From assembly GCA_903929765.1 (NCBI GenBank), contig CAIYVX010000001.1, positions 45,311 to 109,310 of the forward strand: 64,000 nucleotides of DNA. Reading direction: 5' to 3'. Position numbers and translations under genes: made by a program. Positions within the stretch are counted from its first letter, which is position 1; the number at the start of each line of letters is the position of its first letter. Shown here piece after piece: positions 1 to 8,889 of this stretch. A model generated the notes under the pieces. The model had not been told where the DNA came from. It made no database searches and worked only from the letters and a program-made list of their open reading frames with translations. This stretch comes from an uncultured Planctomycetia bacterium. Lineage in GTDB: Bacteria > Planctomycetota > Phycisphaerae > FEN-1346 > JAACEH01.

Positions 1-1
1 C

Positions 2-217
2 ATCAGCCGCACCGACGGCTTTCCCCGCTCCATCCGCCACTACGGCGAGCTGGGCAACCTCCTCGACTTCATCGAATTCAGCAAAGTCACCTTCGACGCC
101 GGCCTGAAATCTTCCGACCTCGACTATGTGCCGCCGAAGGATTTGACGCTGATGGACATGAACGACAAGTTGAAGGCCATGGCCAACCAGTTTGTCACGC
201 CATCGCCGCAAAAGTAG
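2..217 (+). CDS. C-terminal end of a LolA-like / DUF2092-type periplasmic protein (partial)
   Basis: The reading frame is open from the window edge to a TAG at 215-217 and gives 71 residues. The sequence alternates polar and hydrophobic residues and contains the segment DLDYVPPKD near the end. That resembles the last beta strand and the F-x-PP motif of LolA-like outer-membrane lipoprotein carrier or DUF2092 proteins, which are common in planctomycetes. The start lies outside the window, so neither the signal peptide nor the full length can be judged. The TAG stop is also the first part of a palindromic repeat (215-251) whose copies elsewhere begin ATGTAGGGTGGC, so the present C-terminus may have been set by insertion of that repeat. 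The family call is tentative; that it is coding is well supported by the long open frame and codon use. Confidence 0.6.
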   Translation: MSRTDGFPRSIRHYGELGNLLDFIEFSKVTFDAGLKSSDLDYVPPKDLTLMDMNDKLKAMANQFVTPSPQK

Positions 218-251
218 GGTGGCTGCTTGCAGCCACGCTGTAATAAAAAGG
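215..251. repeat. Interspersed palindromic repeat, family A (GTGGCTGC hairpin)
   Basis: GTGGCTGC (219-226) and GCAGCCAC (229-236) form a perfect 8-bp stem with a TT loop, followed by an A-rich tail. Near-identical copies are at 53789, 52961 and 44786. The repeat lies between the LolA-like gene and the Nudix gene and supplies the stop codon of the former. Confidence 0.8.
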
Positions 252-257
252 TACTTC

Positions 258-809
258 ATGGGTAACGCCGAACCAAAAGAACTCTCTCGCCGCGTGATCT
301 TCTCCGGCCACAAGGTCCAACTCGAACTTCACGAAATCGAAGACCCCTCCGGCCGCCGTTCCACGCGCGAAATCGTCCGCCACAACGGCAGCGTCGCCAT
401 TCTCGCCCTGCGCCGCCGGTCTGACGGCAGCCGCGAAGTGCTGCTGGAACGGAATTACCGGTACGCCTTCGGCCGCTGGTGCATCGAGATTCCAGCCGGC
501 ACACTCGACCACCCCGGCGAATCGCCCGAGGACTGTGCCCGGCGAGAACTGATCGAGGAAACCGGATTTTGCGCCCGCGAGATGCGGCACCTGCTCACGA
601 TTATGCCCAGTCCCGGCTTCCTGACCGAGCGGCTGACGATTTTCCTGGCCGAGGAACCCGCGCCGGGTCGGGCAGCTCTGGAGCCGGGCGAGCTGATCGA
701 AATCGTCTGGACGCCCTGGGCCGAAGTCCTGCGCATGATTCGCGCCGGCGAAATCGAGGACGCCAAGACCATCGCCGCAGTATTGTACTATGAGAGCTTC
801 TGTGTCTGA
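258..809 (+). CDS. Nudix hydrolase, ADP-ribose pyrophosphatase-like
   Basis: This 183-residue protein has a Nudix box, with a Gly-containing PAGTLDHPGE segment followed by RRELIEETGF. The RELxEExG core binds the metal that cleaves nucleoside diphosphate derivatives. The preceding EIPAG and the following MPSPGFLTER segments match the ADP-sugar pyrophosphatase subgroup, which hydrolyses ADP-ribose to AMP and ribose 5-phosphate in the cytoplasm. The ATG at 258 was chosen because upstream in-frame codons run through the palindromic repeat at 215-251; the Shine-Dalgarno signal is weak (AAAAAGG). The box has six residues instead of five between the first Gly and the first Glu. The rhomboid gene starts 17 nt downstream, so the two are probably cotranscribed. 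Confidence 0.85.
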   Translation: MGNAEPKELSRRVIFSGHKVQLELHEIEDPSGRRSTREIVRHNGSVAILALRRRSDGSREVLLERNYRYAFGRWCIEIPAGTLDHPGESPEDCARRELIEETGFCAREMRHLLTIMPSPGFLTERLTIFLAEEPAPGRAALEPGELIEIVWTPWAEVLRMIRAGEIEDAKTIAAVLYYESFCV

Positions 810-826
810 AGAAAGACGGAGTCCGT

Positions 827-1783
827 ATGGCTTGGCATCAAACCTGGAACGATGATCCTGAAGACGGGCGGCAGCAGGGCGTCTACCGCATGGGCGGCGG
901 CGTGCCCGGTCTGGGCCAATTGCCCGGCGTCCTCTGGCTCCTCATTCTCAATGGCGTGGTCTTCCTGCTCCAGCAATCCGGCGTTGGCGAGACCATCGAC
1001 CAATTCGGCTCTTTGTCGGTGTACACATTATTCAACCAGTTCCAACTCTGGCGGATCGTCACCTACCAGTTTCTTCACGCCAACTTTTCCCACATCTTCT
1101 GGAACATGTTCGGCCTCTGGATGTTCGGCCGGATCGTCGAGTTCCAGTTCGGCACGCGGCGTTTCGTCTGGCTCTACCTCCTGAGCGGCGTGGCCGGCGG
1201 GCTGACTGAGTGCGCCTTCAACGTCGTGATGAAATGGGCCGGCGTCCAGGGTCCGGACTGGCTCGATGTTTCGGTCATCGGGGCCAGCGCCGGCGTCATG
1301 GGCGTGATCGTCGCCTATGCCGTGCGCAACCCCAACTCGCTGATTTATCTCTTTTTCTTCATCCCGCTGAAGGCCAAATGGATGGCCCTCGGGTGGGCCG
1401 TCTTCACCACCTGGTACGCGATGGAACCGCTGGTCAACCGCACCGCCATCGAGATGACCCAGACTGCCCACGCGGCGCACCTCGGCGGCATGGTCTTCGC
1501 CTTCCTCTGGGCCTTGGTCATCGGCTGGCGCGAGCGACGCGGCGGTCTCCCGCTCTTCAGCCCCGCCCGTGGTTGGACGGTTCACTCCACCCAGGGCGAG
1601 ATACGATCCGTGGCCGACCATCCGATTGTCGGCGGTCCAAACTCGCCGCAGTCCGACGACGCGGACGAGCGCCGCCTCGACGACCTCCTGCGAAAAATCG
1701 GCGCTCACGGTCTCGATTCCCTGACCGACGAAGAGCGCCGCTTCCTGCGCCGCATGAGCCAGCGCAAACGTGACGGCCTGTGA
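827..1783 (+). CDS. Rhomboid family intramembrane serine protease
   Basis: The 318-residue protein has about six hydrophobic segments between residues 35 and 235. The first conserved rhomboid motif, with His84, His89 and Asn93 ([12 protein letters not shown]), is present. The catalytic serine is Ser154 in GASAGVMG, where the usual GxSG has become GASA. The catalytic histidine is His218 in [10 protein letters not shown]. Rhomboids cut transmembrane substrates inside the lipid bilayer. The last 70 residues form a soluble tail with a conserved module (LDDLLRKIG, then [10 protein letters not shown]) seen on many bacterial rhomboids (DUF6576-like). The gene lies between the Nudix and threonine synthase genes with short gaps, so a loose operon is likely; its substrate is unknown. 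Confidence 0.9.
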   Translation: MAWHQTWNDDPEDGRQQGVYRMGGGVPGLGQLPGVLWLLILNGVVFLLQQSGVGETIDQFGSLSVYTLFNQFQLWRIVTYQFLHANFSHIFWNMFGLWMFGRIVEFQFGTRRFVWLYLLSGVAGGLTECAFNVVMKWAGVQGPDWLDVSVIGASAGVMGVIVAYAVRNPNSLIYLFFFIPLKAKWMALGWAVFTTWYAMEPLVNRTAIEMTQTAHAAHLGGMVFAFLWALVIGWRERRGGLPLFSPARGWTVHSTQGEIRSVADHPIVGGPNSPQSDDADERRLDDLLRKIGAHGLDSLTDEERRFLRRMSQRKRDGL

Positions 1784-1820
1784 TTCTTTTGTTCAGCAAT
1801 TAATTTGTGGGAGTGTAAAG

Positions 1821-3212
1821 GTGAAAACCGAAGCCGCCTATCAGAAATGTATCCGTCCGACTTGCGGCGCCGAGTTCGCCGTCCGCGAAACCCTTTTCGC
1901 CTGCCCCAAGTGCGGCGATTTGCTCGACGTGAAATATCGCTGGGACAAACTCGACCGCCCCACCAACCTTGCCTGGTTCGAGCGCCGCTGGGCCGAGCGC
2001 CGCGACCCCCTCGCCCTCAGCGGCGTCTGGCGGTTCCGCGAGTTGCTCCCCTTCGCCGGCCGCGACGAAATCATCACCCTCGGCGAGGGCCAGACCATCC
2101 TCCAGACCGCCGACCGCGTCGCCGAATACGCCAAAATCCGCCCCGGCCGCTTTCATCTCCAATACGAAGGCCTCAACCCCAGCGGCTCGTTCAAGGACAA
2201 CGGCATGACCGCCGCCTTCACCCACGCCCGCCTGGTCGGCGCTCGTCGCGCCGCCTGCGCCTCCACCGGCAACACCAGCGCCAGCATGGCCGTCTACGCC
2301 GCCGCCAACCCCGCCATCAGCGGTCTGGTCTTCGTCGGCAGCGGCAAGATCGCCTACGGCAAACTTTCCCAGGCCCTCGATTACGGCGTGCGGACGCTCC
2401 AACTCGTCGGCGATTTCGACGCCTGCATGGCCCGCGTCAAGGAAGTCGCCGCCCGCTTTGGTATTTACCTGATGAACAGTGTCAATCCGTTCCGTCTCGA
2501 AGGCCAGAAGGCCATCATGTTCCGCGTCCTCGAAGCGCTCAACTGGGAAGTTCCCGACTGGATTGTCGTACCCGGCGGCAACCTCGGCAACTCCAGCTCT
2601 TTCGGCAAGGCCTTCGCCGAACTCCTCGAACTGGGCTTGATCAAAAAAGTCCCGCGCCTGGCCGTCATCAACGCCGCCGGAGCCGACACGCTCTATCGCC
2701 TGGTCAACGACGAAGGCCTCCGCTGGAACGGCGGCGCTGTGGACGACGCCAAGATCGACCGTTTCTATGCCGCCATGGACGCCGCCGGCCGCCGCGCCAA
2801 AACCCTGGCCAGCGCCATCGAAATCAACCGCCCGGTCAACCTGAAAAAATGTCTCCGGGCCCTCGACCTGATGTGCGGCGTGGTCGAGCGCGTCACCGAT
2901 CAGGAAATTCTCGACGCCAAGGCCCAGGTCGGTCGCGGGGGCCTCGGCTGCGAACCCGCCAGCGCCGCCAGCGTCGCCGGCACGCGCAAACTGGTCGAGC
3001 GCGGCCTGATCGACCCCGCCGAGCGCGTCGTCTGCATCCTCACCGGCCACCTGCTCAAGGATCCGACCGCGACCGTCGCTTACCACACCAAGACCGACGC
3101 CGAGTTGGCCGAAACCTACGCGCCGTACGGCGTCCGCGCCGCCGCTTTTGCCAACCGACCGATTGTCGTCGAAGATAATATGGATGCCATCATCAAAGCA
3201 ATGGAAGAGTAG
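1821..3212 (+). CDS. thrC: Threonine synthase
   Basis: Threonine synthase converts O-phosphohomoserine to L-threonine with pyridoxal phosphate in the cytoplasm. The protein has 463 residues. An N-terminal zinc-ribbon-like segment (CxxxxC and CPKC) precedes the fold-type II PLP domain. The PLP lysine is in [11 protein letters not shown]. The downstream [12 protein letters not shown] segment binds phosphate, and [12 protein letters not shown] is the glycine-rich loop. The GTG at 1821 is preferred because GGGAG at 1809-1813 lies 7 nt upstream; the in-frame ATG further upstream overlaps the rhomboid gene and lacks homology to the family. It is followed by dapB after 85 nt, so the pair serves aspartate-family amino-acid synthesis. 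Confidence 0.92.
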   Translation: MKTEAAYQKCIRPTCGAEFAVRETLFACPKCGDLLDVKYRWDKLDRPTNLAWFERRWAERRDPLALSGVWRFRELLPFAGRDEIITLGEGQTILQTADRVAEYAKIRPGRFHLQYEGLNPSGSFKDNGMTAAFTHARLVGARRAACASTGNTSASMAVYAAANPAISGLVFVGSGKIAYGKLSQALDYGVRTLQLVGDFDACMARVKEVAARFGIYLMNSVNPFRLEGQKAIMFRVLEALNWEVPDWIVVPGGNLGNSSSFGKAFAELLELGLIKKVPRLAVINAAGADTLYRLVNDEGLRWNGGAVDDAKIDRFYAAMDAAGRRAKTLASAIEINRPVNLKKCLRALDLMCGVVERVTDQEILDAKAQVGRGGLGCEPASAASVAGTRKLVERGLIDPAERVVCILTGHLLKDPTATVAYHTKTDAELAETYAPYGVRAAAFANRPIVVEDNMDAIIKAMEE

Positions 3213-3233
3213 TAATCTAATGTAAGGATGTGC

Positions 3234-3256
3234 CACGGCGGGTCTTGCCCGCCGTG
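3234..3256. repeat. Interspersed palindromic repeat, family B
   Basis: CACGGCGGG and CCCGCCGTG form a perfect 9-bp stem with a 5-nt loop. A nearly identical copy (ATGTGCCACGGCGGGTC core) lies in frame inside mnmE at 47988-48020. There is no T run, so it is not a classical terminator, although it could slow transcription between thrC and dapB. Confidence 0.75.
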
Positions 3257-3297
3257 TCGAACGCCGGTAAAATGTACGCCGCTAAGGACTATCGAAA

Positions 3298-4104
3298 ATG
3301 ACGAACAATAATAAAATCCGTGTGGCCATCAACGGCGCCGCCGGGCGCATGGGTCGCCGCCTGGTTGCCCTGGCCGCCGAAACCCCGGAACTGGAACTCG
3401 TCGCCGCCCTGGAATCACCGGGCAACAGCCAGCTCGGAGCAGATGCGGGGGAATTGGCCGGTCTCGGGCGGCTCGGAGTCAAGCTGACCGAGAAACTCCC
3501 GCCCGCCGGCGCCGACGTTCTCATCGATTTCAGCCTGCCCGCGGGCACGCTCGCCCGCCTGGCCGAGTGTAGCGCCGCCGGCGTGGCCATGGTCATCGGC
3601 ACCACCGGCCTTGACCGCGCCGCCGAGGAAACCATTGCCGCCGCTGCCCGAAAAATCGCCATCGTCAAAGCCCCGAACATGAGCGTCGGCGTCAACGTCC
3701 TCCTCAAGACCGCCGCCCAGGTCGCCAAGGCGCTCGGCCCGGACTACGACGTAGAGATCGTCGAATCGCACCACCGTTTCAAGCAGGACGCCCCCAGCGG
3801 CACTGCCCTGGCCCTGGCCCGCGCCATTGCCGCCGCCACCGGCCGCGACCTCGCCGCCGACGCCTGCTACGGCCGCGAAGGAACCAGCCCGCGCCGCCCC
3901 GGCGAGATCGGCATTCACGCCGTCCGCGCCGGCGACATCGTCGGCGAACATCACGTCTACCTCGCCGCCCTCGGCGAACGGATCGAACTGGGCCACGTTG
4001 CCACCACGCGCGATACCTTCGCCCGCGGCGCCCTCCGCGCCGCCATCTGGCTGGCCGGCCGCCCCGCCGGACTTTATTCCATGACGGACGTTCTCGGTCT
4101 TTAA
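3298..4104 (+). CDS. dapB: 4-hydroxy-tetrahydrodipicolinate reductase
   Basis: DapB reduces 4-hydroxy-tetrahydrodipicolinate with NAD(P)H on the route to diaminopimelate and lysine. The 268-residue length is typical. The N-terminal dinucleotide-binding motif is GAAGRMGR. The catalytic segment is E-S-H-H-R-F-K (Ser157, His158, His159, Lys163), followed by DAPSGTA. The C-terminal substrate domain has GDIVGEHHV. The ATG at 3298 is the only sensible start; it follows AAGGACTATCGAAA with a modest Shine-Dalgarno. A hairpin repeat separates it from thrC, but both point the same way. Confidence 0.95.
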   Translation: MTNNNKIRVAINGAAGRMGRRLVALAAETPELELVAALESPGNSQLGADAGELAGLGRLGVKLTEKLPPAGADVLIDFSLPAGTLARLAECSAAGVAMVIGTTGLDRAAEETIAAAARKIAIVKAPNMSVGVNVLLKTAAQVAKALGPDYDVEIVESHHRFKQDAPSGTALALARAIAAATGRDLAADACYGREGTSPRRPGEIGIHAVRAGDIVGEHHVYLAALGERIELGHVATTRDTFARGALRAAIWLAGRPAGLYSMTDVLGL

Positions 4105-4107
4105 AAA

Positions 4108-4133
4108 TGTAGGATGCGTGCTTGCACGCACTA
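4108..4133. repeat. Interspersed palindromic repeat, family A variant (TGCGTGC hairpin)
   Basis: TGCGTGC (4115-4121) and GCACGCA (4124-4130) form a 7-bp stem with a TT loop after ATGTAGGA. The same variant occurs at 61248-61279 upstream of the CoA-activase gene. Confidence 0.75.
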
Positions 4134-4171
4134 ATAAAAAAACCGGAGAGCCATTATCTGGCCCCCCGGTT
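4134..4171 (-). terminator. Rho-independent terminator of the PEP-CTERM gene
   Basis: Read on the minus strand, AACCGG (4171-4166) and CCGGTT (4146-4141) form a stem followed directly by a run of seven T. It lies about 30 nt beyond the stop codon of the PEP-CTERM gene and faces the end of dapB. Confidence 0.7.
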
Positions 4172-4201
4172 GAATCCACCACTTGAGTTATCGAGCCTCT
4201 G

Positions 4202-4873
4202 CTATTTCGCCAGCCGCTTCCTCCGCACCACCACCAGCCCACCCAGGCCCAGACCCAGCAGGCCCATCGCGGTCGGCTCGGGAACAGGGACCGTCATCAC
4301 CAGGATGTCCTGGGCCGGATTATTACCGTTCAAACTGGTCAGCGTGGCGATTTCCACGTTGCCAAAGCCCGACCAACTGCCGGGGGTCACGTTCCAGCCC
4401 ATGGAGTTGTACTCCGCCTCGGCCGCCGCCAGATTGCCCTGCAGGATCGCGCCGCCTTCGGCCTGCAATTGGGCGTCGGTGGCGCCCAATGAACTCCAAA
4501 TCCCGTACTGGATGGCCTGCTGCTGGAGCACGGTGCCGGTATAGCCGGGCAGCGTGCCGTTGACGAACCCGGTGTAGAGATAAGCGGTCTGCGCCGTCAT
4601 GGAGGCGCCGCCCTGGTTGACATGGCCCAGGCCGGTCACCTGGTAAGTGTAGCCGGTCCCGCCATTAACATACAGCATGCCTTGCAGGTAGGCGCAGAAG
4701 GTGTCGAATGTGGTGAAGTTAGAGGTTCCGGTGGGGTAGGCCGTGAACGTCCCGCCGGACCAGTTGCCGAAATAGATTTCGTCGCCCACGGTCAGCACCG
4801 AACCGGCCTGAACGACACTCGATGCAACAACCAAGACCAACACCATGCTGACTCCCAGTAACGTGCGCTTCAT
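4202..4873 (-). CDS. PEP-CTERM sorting-domain extracellular protein
   Basis: The 223-residue protein has an N-terminal Sec signal peptide (MKRTLLGVSMVLVLVV, cut after about residue 23). Its C-terminal sorting signal consists of VPEPTA, a hydrophobic helix GLLGLGLGGLVVV and a basic tail RRKRLAK. Such signals are processed by exosortase and are typical of exopolysaccharide-associated surface proteins. The central part is rich in Gly, Thr, Ser, Asn and Tyr and has no recognised catalytic motif. The gene is monocistronic, with its own terminator downstream and a 420-bp gap upstream. No exosortase is in the window. Confidence 0.88.
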   Translation of the reverse strand: MKRTLLGVSMVLVLVVASSVVQAGSVLTVGDEIYFGNWSGGTFTAYPTGTSNFTTFDTFCAYLQGMLYVNGGTGYTYQVTGLGHVNQGGASMTAQTAYLYTGFVNGTLPGYTGTVLQQQAIQYGIWSSLGATDAQLQAEGGAILQGNLAAAEAEYNSMGWNVTPGSWSGFGNVEIATLTSLNGNNPAQDILVMTVPVPEPTAMGLLGLGLGGLVVVRRKRLAK

Positions 4874-5293
4874 ATGTCGCCTCCCTTTTTCGCGCTAGAG
4901 ATTATTGTGTCCCCCGCAAGTCGCCCGTCACAGACACGCCGCAACGGTTTGCCGACTTGTGTTTCAGGGCTCCCTTATTTGCTCCTTGCAACGTCTTCAG
5001 GAGCAACCCTACACATTGGCGAGGGGTGGTCAAACCAGGCTCCGCTGGCAAGTTTTTTCGAGATCGTAAGTGGTTGCGGGGAAAGGTGTTATGACAATGG
5101 TAAAAAATTTTAGGAGTTTGGCTATTTGCGTGCGGAACCAAAAAAATCGCGCGTTTTTCCGCCCGCTCGGCGGACGAATCCGGGGCGGCACGCAGCGCCA
5201 GAAAAACTCAAAGTCGCTTGCTCACAGCCGCGCAGCATGTTCTAATGTGGAAACAATTCGTTTGGCTGGTTCTGAACAGCGAGGATCAAACTC
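4874..5293. other. Intergenic region between divergent genes
   Basis: These 420 bases separate the minus-strand PEP-CTERM gene from the plus-strand EF-hand gene, so both promoters should be here. I see no open frame with coding character, no RNA gene and no clear sigma-70 pair. Confidence 0.5.
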
Positions 5294-7642
5294 ATGGCGC
5301 ACACGGGGCACACAGCAACAAAACATATGTGGCGTTTCTGGCGGGCCGGCGGTTTCGACCAGGTCCGCCTCGACTCTGGAGCCGATCTCCTCGCCCTCGA
5401 TCAACTCGACCAGAAGCTCTGGGTTGCCCTGAGTTGTCCGACGCGCGGCCTGGAGTTCGATCCCCGCACCCTCGACCTCATCGACACCGACCACGACGGC
5501 CGCATTCGCGCCCCGGAAATTCTCGCCGCCACACGCTGGGCCTGCGCGCTCCTGAAATCTCCCGACGCCCTGATTCACCGCTCCGCCGCTCTGCCTCTGG
5601 CGGCCATCAACGACGCCACGCCCGAAGGCCGGCAGTTACTCGCTTCCGCCCGCCAGATTCTCTCCGACCTCGGCAAGGCCGGCGCCGACGCCATCACCCT
5701 CGAAGAGACCGCCGACACCGCCCGCATTTTCGCCCAGACCAAATTCAACGGTGACGGCATCATTCCCCCGGGGTCCGCCGACGACCCCCAGGTCAAGGCC
5801 GTCATTGAGGAAATCATCGCCTGCCTCGGTTCCGTCACCGACCGCAGCGGCCTGCCCGGCGTCAACCAGGAAATGGTCGACCATTTCTTCGCCGCCGCTA
5901 GAGGCTATTGCGATTGGTGGACCCGCGCCGAAAGCCAACCCGCCGTGTTGCCCGTCGGCGAAGCCATCGCAGCCGCCGAAGCCGCCCTCGCCGCCGTCCG
6001 CCCAAAAATCAACGACTATTTCGTCCGCTGCCGCCTCGCCGCCTTTGACCCGCGAGCCGTGGCCGCCATGAACCGCCAGGAAGACGATTACCTCGTCCTG
6101 GCCACCAAAGACTTGGCCATCGACTCCGCCGAAATCGCCGCCCTCCCGCTTTCCCAGATCGCCGCCGACAAGCCACTTGGCCTCAAGTCCGGCCTCAATC
6201 CCGCCTGGGCCGTGCCGATGACCGCCTTCGAGGCCCAGGTTGTCCGGCCGCTGATGGGTCAAAAGGAAGAGTTGACCGACGCCCAGTGGCAGGCCCTCAA
6301 GGACAAGTTCGTTGCCTTCGAGGCCTGGTCCGCCGAGAAGCCCGGCCTGGAGGTCGAAAAACTAGGCTTCCCCCGCCTGCGCGACCTCGTCTCCGGCGGC
6401 AGCCGCGCAGCCATCGCCGCCCTGATTGCCCGCGACCAGGCCCTCGCCGGCGAGGCCAACGCCATCGCCTCCGTCGACCGCCTTATTCGCTATCACTGCG
6501 ACCTCCACACCCTGCTGACAAACTTTGTCTCATTTAAACATTTCTATGGACGTAGCGACAAGGCCGTCTTCCAGGCCGGCACCCTCTACCTCGACCAGCG
6601 CAGTTGCGACCTCTGCGTCCGCGTCGACGATTCCGCCCGCCACGCCCTTCTGGCCCACCTCAGCCAGGTTTATCTCGCCTACTGCGACCTTTCTCGCCCC
6701 GCCACCGGAGAGAAAATGTCCATCGCCGCCGCTTTCACCCGCGGCCACTCCGACAACCTCGTGGTCGGACGCAACGGCATTTTCTACGATCGCCAGGGCC
6801 GCGACTGGGACGCCACCATCACGCGCATCATCGACAATCCGATCAGCGTCCGCCAGGCCTTCTGGTCGCCCTACAAGCGGCTCATCCGCTGGCTCAGCGA
6901 CCAGGTGGCCAAGCGGGCCTCGTCCGCCGCCCTGGTGGTCGCCCCGCACCTGCAATCGGCCGTCACCTCGGTCGTGGCCCACGATGGTGTCTCGACTGTC
7001 ACCACGGAAGTCGCCTCGGCTCCCACTCCCACCCCCGCACCCGCTCCCGCCGCGCCGCCAAAAAAACTCGACATCGGCATCGTGGCCGCTTTGGGCGTCG
7101 CCATGGGCGGCATCATGGCGGGATTGGGCTACATGGCCGATAAGCTTTTCGGGTTGTCCGAAAAGATCGGGACGGTGAACCTGGTGGCCCTGGTCATTAT
7201 CGGTGGCATCCTGCTGATTTCGACGCCCTCGATGATCATCGCCTGGCTCAAGCTCCGCCAGCGCAACCTCGGCCCCATTCTTGACGCCAACGGCTGGGCC
7301 GTCAACACCAGGGCCCGCATCAACATCCCCTTCGGCGCCTCGCTCACTCATGTCGCCGTCCTGCCCGAAGGTTCCCAGCGCAACCGCCGCGATCCATACG
7401 CCGAAAAGAAACATGGCCGCAACGGCCTGGTCCTGGCCCTGGTCCTCGGCGGCGCCGCCCTGGGACTCTGGTACTTCGGCGTCTTTGAAAAAATCTGCCC
7501 CGGCCTGTTCCCGAAATCGTCCTGGGTGATCGGACAATTGGGAAGTCTGGAAGGAAATGTCATCAACGGATCGAAGTCGCTGCTCAACCGTGCGCTGCCC
7601 TCGGCCGCTAACTCCGCCGCCTCCGCCGAAAAGCCCAGGTAA
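5294..7642 (+). CDS. Large EF-hand-containing protein with C-terminal membrane segments
   Basis: This is a 782-residue protein of a family I recognise only as hypothetical. Near the N-terminus it has a canonical EF-hand loop, Asp64-x-Asp66-x-Asp68-Gly69-x-Ile71 ending at Glu75, which should bind calcium. A looser second loop (FNGDGIIPPGS) lies near residue 153. The middle 400 residues are soluble and helical. A Pro-Ala linker (residues 575-590) leads to hydrophobic segments near 595-620, 628-652 and 710-730. The bulk is probably cytoplasmic or periplasmic, with a C-terminal membrane anchor. The ATG at 5327 (MWRFWRAGG) is an equally good start because the first eleven residues are polar and unlike the rest. 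Function is unknown; calcium sensing is an inference. Confidence 0.75.
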   Translation: MAHTGHTATKHMWRFWRAGGFDQVRLDSGADLLALDQLDQKLWVALSCPTRGLEFDPRTLDLIDTDHDGRIRAPEILAATRWACALLKSPDALIHRSAALPLAAINDATPEGRQLLASARQILSDLGKAGADAITLEETADTARIFAQTKFNGDGIIPPGSADDPQVKAVIEEIIACLGSVTDRSGLPGVNQEMVDHFFAAARGYCDWWTRAESQPAVLPVGEAIAAAEAALAAVRPKINDYFVRCRLAAFDPRAVAAMNRQEDDYLVLATKDLAIDSAEIAALPLSQIAADKPLGLKSGLNPAWAVPMTAFEAQVVRPLMGQKEELTDAQWQALKDKFVAFEAWSAEKPGLEVEKLGFPRLRDLVSGGSRAAIAALIARDQALAGEANAIASVDRLIRYHCDLHTLLTNFVSFKHFYGRSDKAVFQAGTLYLDQRSCDLCVRVDDSARHALLAHLSQVYLAYCDLSRPATGEKMSIAAAFTRGHSDNLVVGRNGIFYDRQGRDWDATITRIIDNPISVRQAFWSPYKRLIRWLSDQVAKRASSAALVVAPHLQSAVTSVVAHDGVSTVTTEVASAPTPTPAPAPAAPPKKLDIGIVAALGVAMGGIMAGLGYMADKLFGLSEKIGTVNLVALVIIGGILLISTPSMIIAWLKLRQRNLGPILDANGWAVNTRARINIPFGASLTHVAVLPEGSQRNRRDPYAEKKHGRNGLVLALVLGGAALGLWYFGVFEKICPGLFPKSSWVIGQLGSLEGNVINGSKSLLNRALPSAANSAASAEKPR

Positions 7643-7706
7643 CCAGTGGCTTCGAGCGGCCGTTTTTTCATTTGCTTCCTCTGTCCCGTTGGTTAGATTA
7701 TTCGAC

Positions 7707-8882
7707 ATGGACACTTATCAGATTACCTGTCCCGGTTGCCACGGCCAGTTCCAGGGTGCCCCGGTTTTGGCCGGCGCCGACGTGGTCTGCCCGTCCTGCC
7801 GCCTCCAGTTCAAAGCCCCCACGCTGCTCACGCCCATCCCAGCGCCCGACGCCGCTTCCCAAGTCCGGGGCTTCGCCGGCAAGCTCGTCGGACACATCAC
7901 CCACCTGGCCGGCGAAGACGGACTCGAAGGCTTCAACGTCAAGCAACTTTTCTCCGAAGTCTTCTCCCGACATACCAGCCAGGAAGTCGAAGATTATTTC
8001 ACCGTTGGCACGTCCCGCACCACGCCCGGCCTCGACGCCGTCGATCCTTCCTGGCCCCGACCCTGGGTCTTCTTCCGCACCTTCGTCGGCGCCCTGCTCG
8101 TCTACTTGGGCTTTCTCCTGGCCTGGAACCAGTTCAACAACATGAACCTCATCCCGGGCCTCATCATGGTCGGCTCCTTCGCCGTGCCCCTCGCGATGCT
8201 TATCTTCTTCTTCGAAATCAACGTCCGCCAGAACGTCTCCCTCTACCAAGTGGTCCGGCTGACCTTCGCCGGCGGCGTCCTCGCCCTCGTCCTTACCTGC
8301 GTCCTCTACTCCGTGACCGACGCCCTGAACGTCCAGTGGCTCGGCGCCCTGATTCCCGGACTGGCCGAGGAACCCGGCAAACTCCTGGGTCTCCTCCTGA
8401 TCGTCAACTCCCTCCGCCATCGCCACATTCTCAACGGCCTTCTCTTCGGCGCTGCCATTGGTGCCGGCTTTGCCGCCTTCGAATCCGCCGGTTACGCCCT
8501 CCGCAGCGGCCTCCAGGATAGCGACACCATGATGAAACACACCATCATGATTCGCGGCCTCCTGGCCCCCTTCGGCCACATCGCCTGGACCGCCATGTGC
8601 GCCGCCGCACTCTGGAAGGTCATGGGTACGGCCCGGTTCCAGTTCTCCATGCTCAAGGACCATCGCTTCCTGCGCATCTTCGCCTTCGCCGTCGCCCTTC
8701 ATGCTCTCTGGGATTGCTCGCTGGATCTGCCGTTCTACGGCAAATACCTGCTTCTCGGCCTGGTCGCCTGGATCATCATCCTGGCCCTGATTCAGGACGG
8801 GCTGAAGCAACTCCGCCGGGAAAAGGAAGCGGCCGCCGCAGCGCCGCCCGCTACCGCTCCGGTCGCCGCCCCCAACTCATAA
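7707..8882 (+). CDS. PrsW-like intramembrane metalloprotease with N-terminal zinc ribbon
   Basis: The 391-residue protein starts with a small zinc ribbon (CPGCHG, then CPSCRLQF, residues 6-36). It then has a linker and about eight membrane segments. The PrsW/Abi-type signatures are present: EEPGKLLG (E-E-x-x-K), FAAFESAGYA, a conserved His in APFGHIAW, and HALWDCSL (H-x-x-W-D). In Bacillus, PrsW makes the first cut in an anti-sigma factor; the target here is unknown. The ATG at 7707 was chosen because the preceding in-frame stretch lies in the intergenic region and has no family similarity. It follows the EF-hand membrane gene by 64 nt on the same strand. Confidence 0.85.
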   Translation: MDTYQITCPGCHGQFQGAPVLAGADVVCPSCRLQFKAPTLLTPIPAPDAASQVRGFAGKLVGHITHLAGEDGLEGFNVKQLFSEVFSRHTSQEVEDYFTVGTSRTTPGLDAVDPSWPRPWVFFRTFVGALLVYLGFLLAWNQFNNMNLIPGLIMVGSFAVPLAMLIFFFEINVRQNVSLYQVVRLTFAGGVLALVLTCVLYSVTDALNVQWLGALIPGLAEEPGKLLGLLLIVNSLRHRHILNGLLFGAAIGAGFAAFESAGYALRSGLQDSDTMMKHTIMIRGLLAPFGHIAWTAMCAAALWKVMGTARFQFSMLKDHRFLRIFAFAVALHALWDCSLDLPFYGKYLLLGLVAWIIILALIQDGLKQLRREKEAAAAAPPATAPVAAPNS

Positions 8883-8889
8883 TTACCAA

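Noticed and set aside
1800..3236. A 478-codon open frame antisense to thrC
   Set aside because: It is a shadow of GC-rich codon use in thrC: the product is a low-complexity Gly/Ala/Val/Asp string without family motifs or a ribosome site. Similar long antisense frames at 18404-20242, 31167-32465, 40736-42133 and 59316-60887 were dropped for the same reason.
3234..3256. Rho-independent terminator between thrC and dapB
   Set aside because: The stem is perfect but no T run follows on either strand, and the same sequence occurs within mnmE, so it is classed as a repeat.
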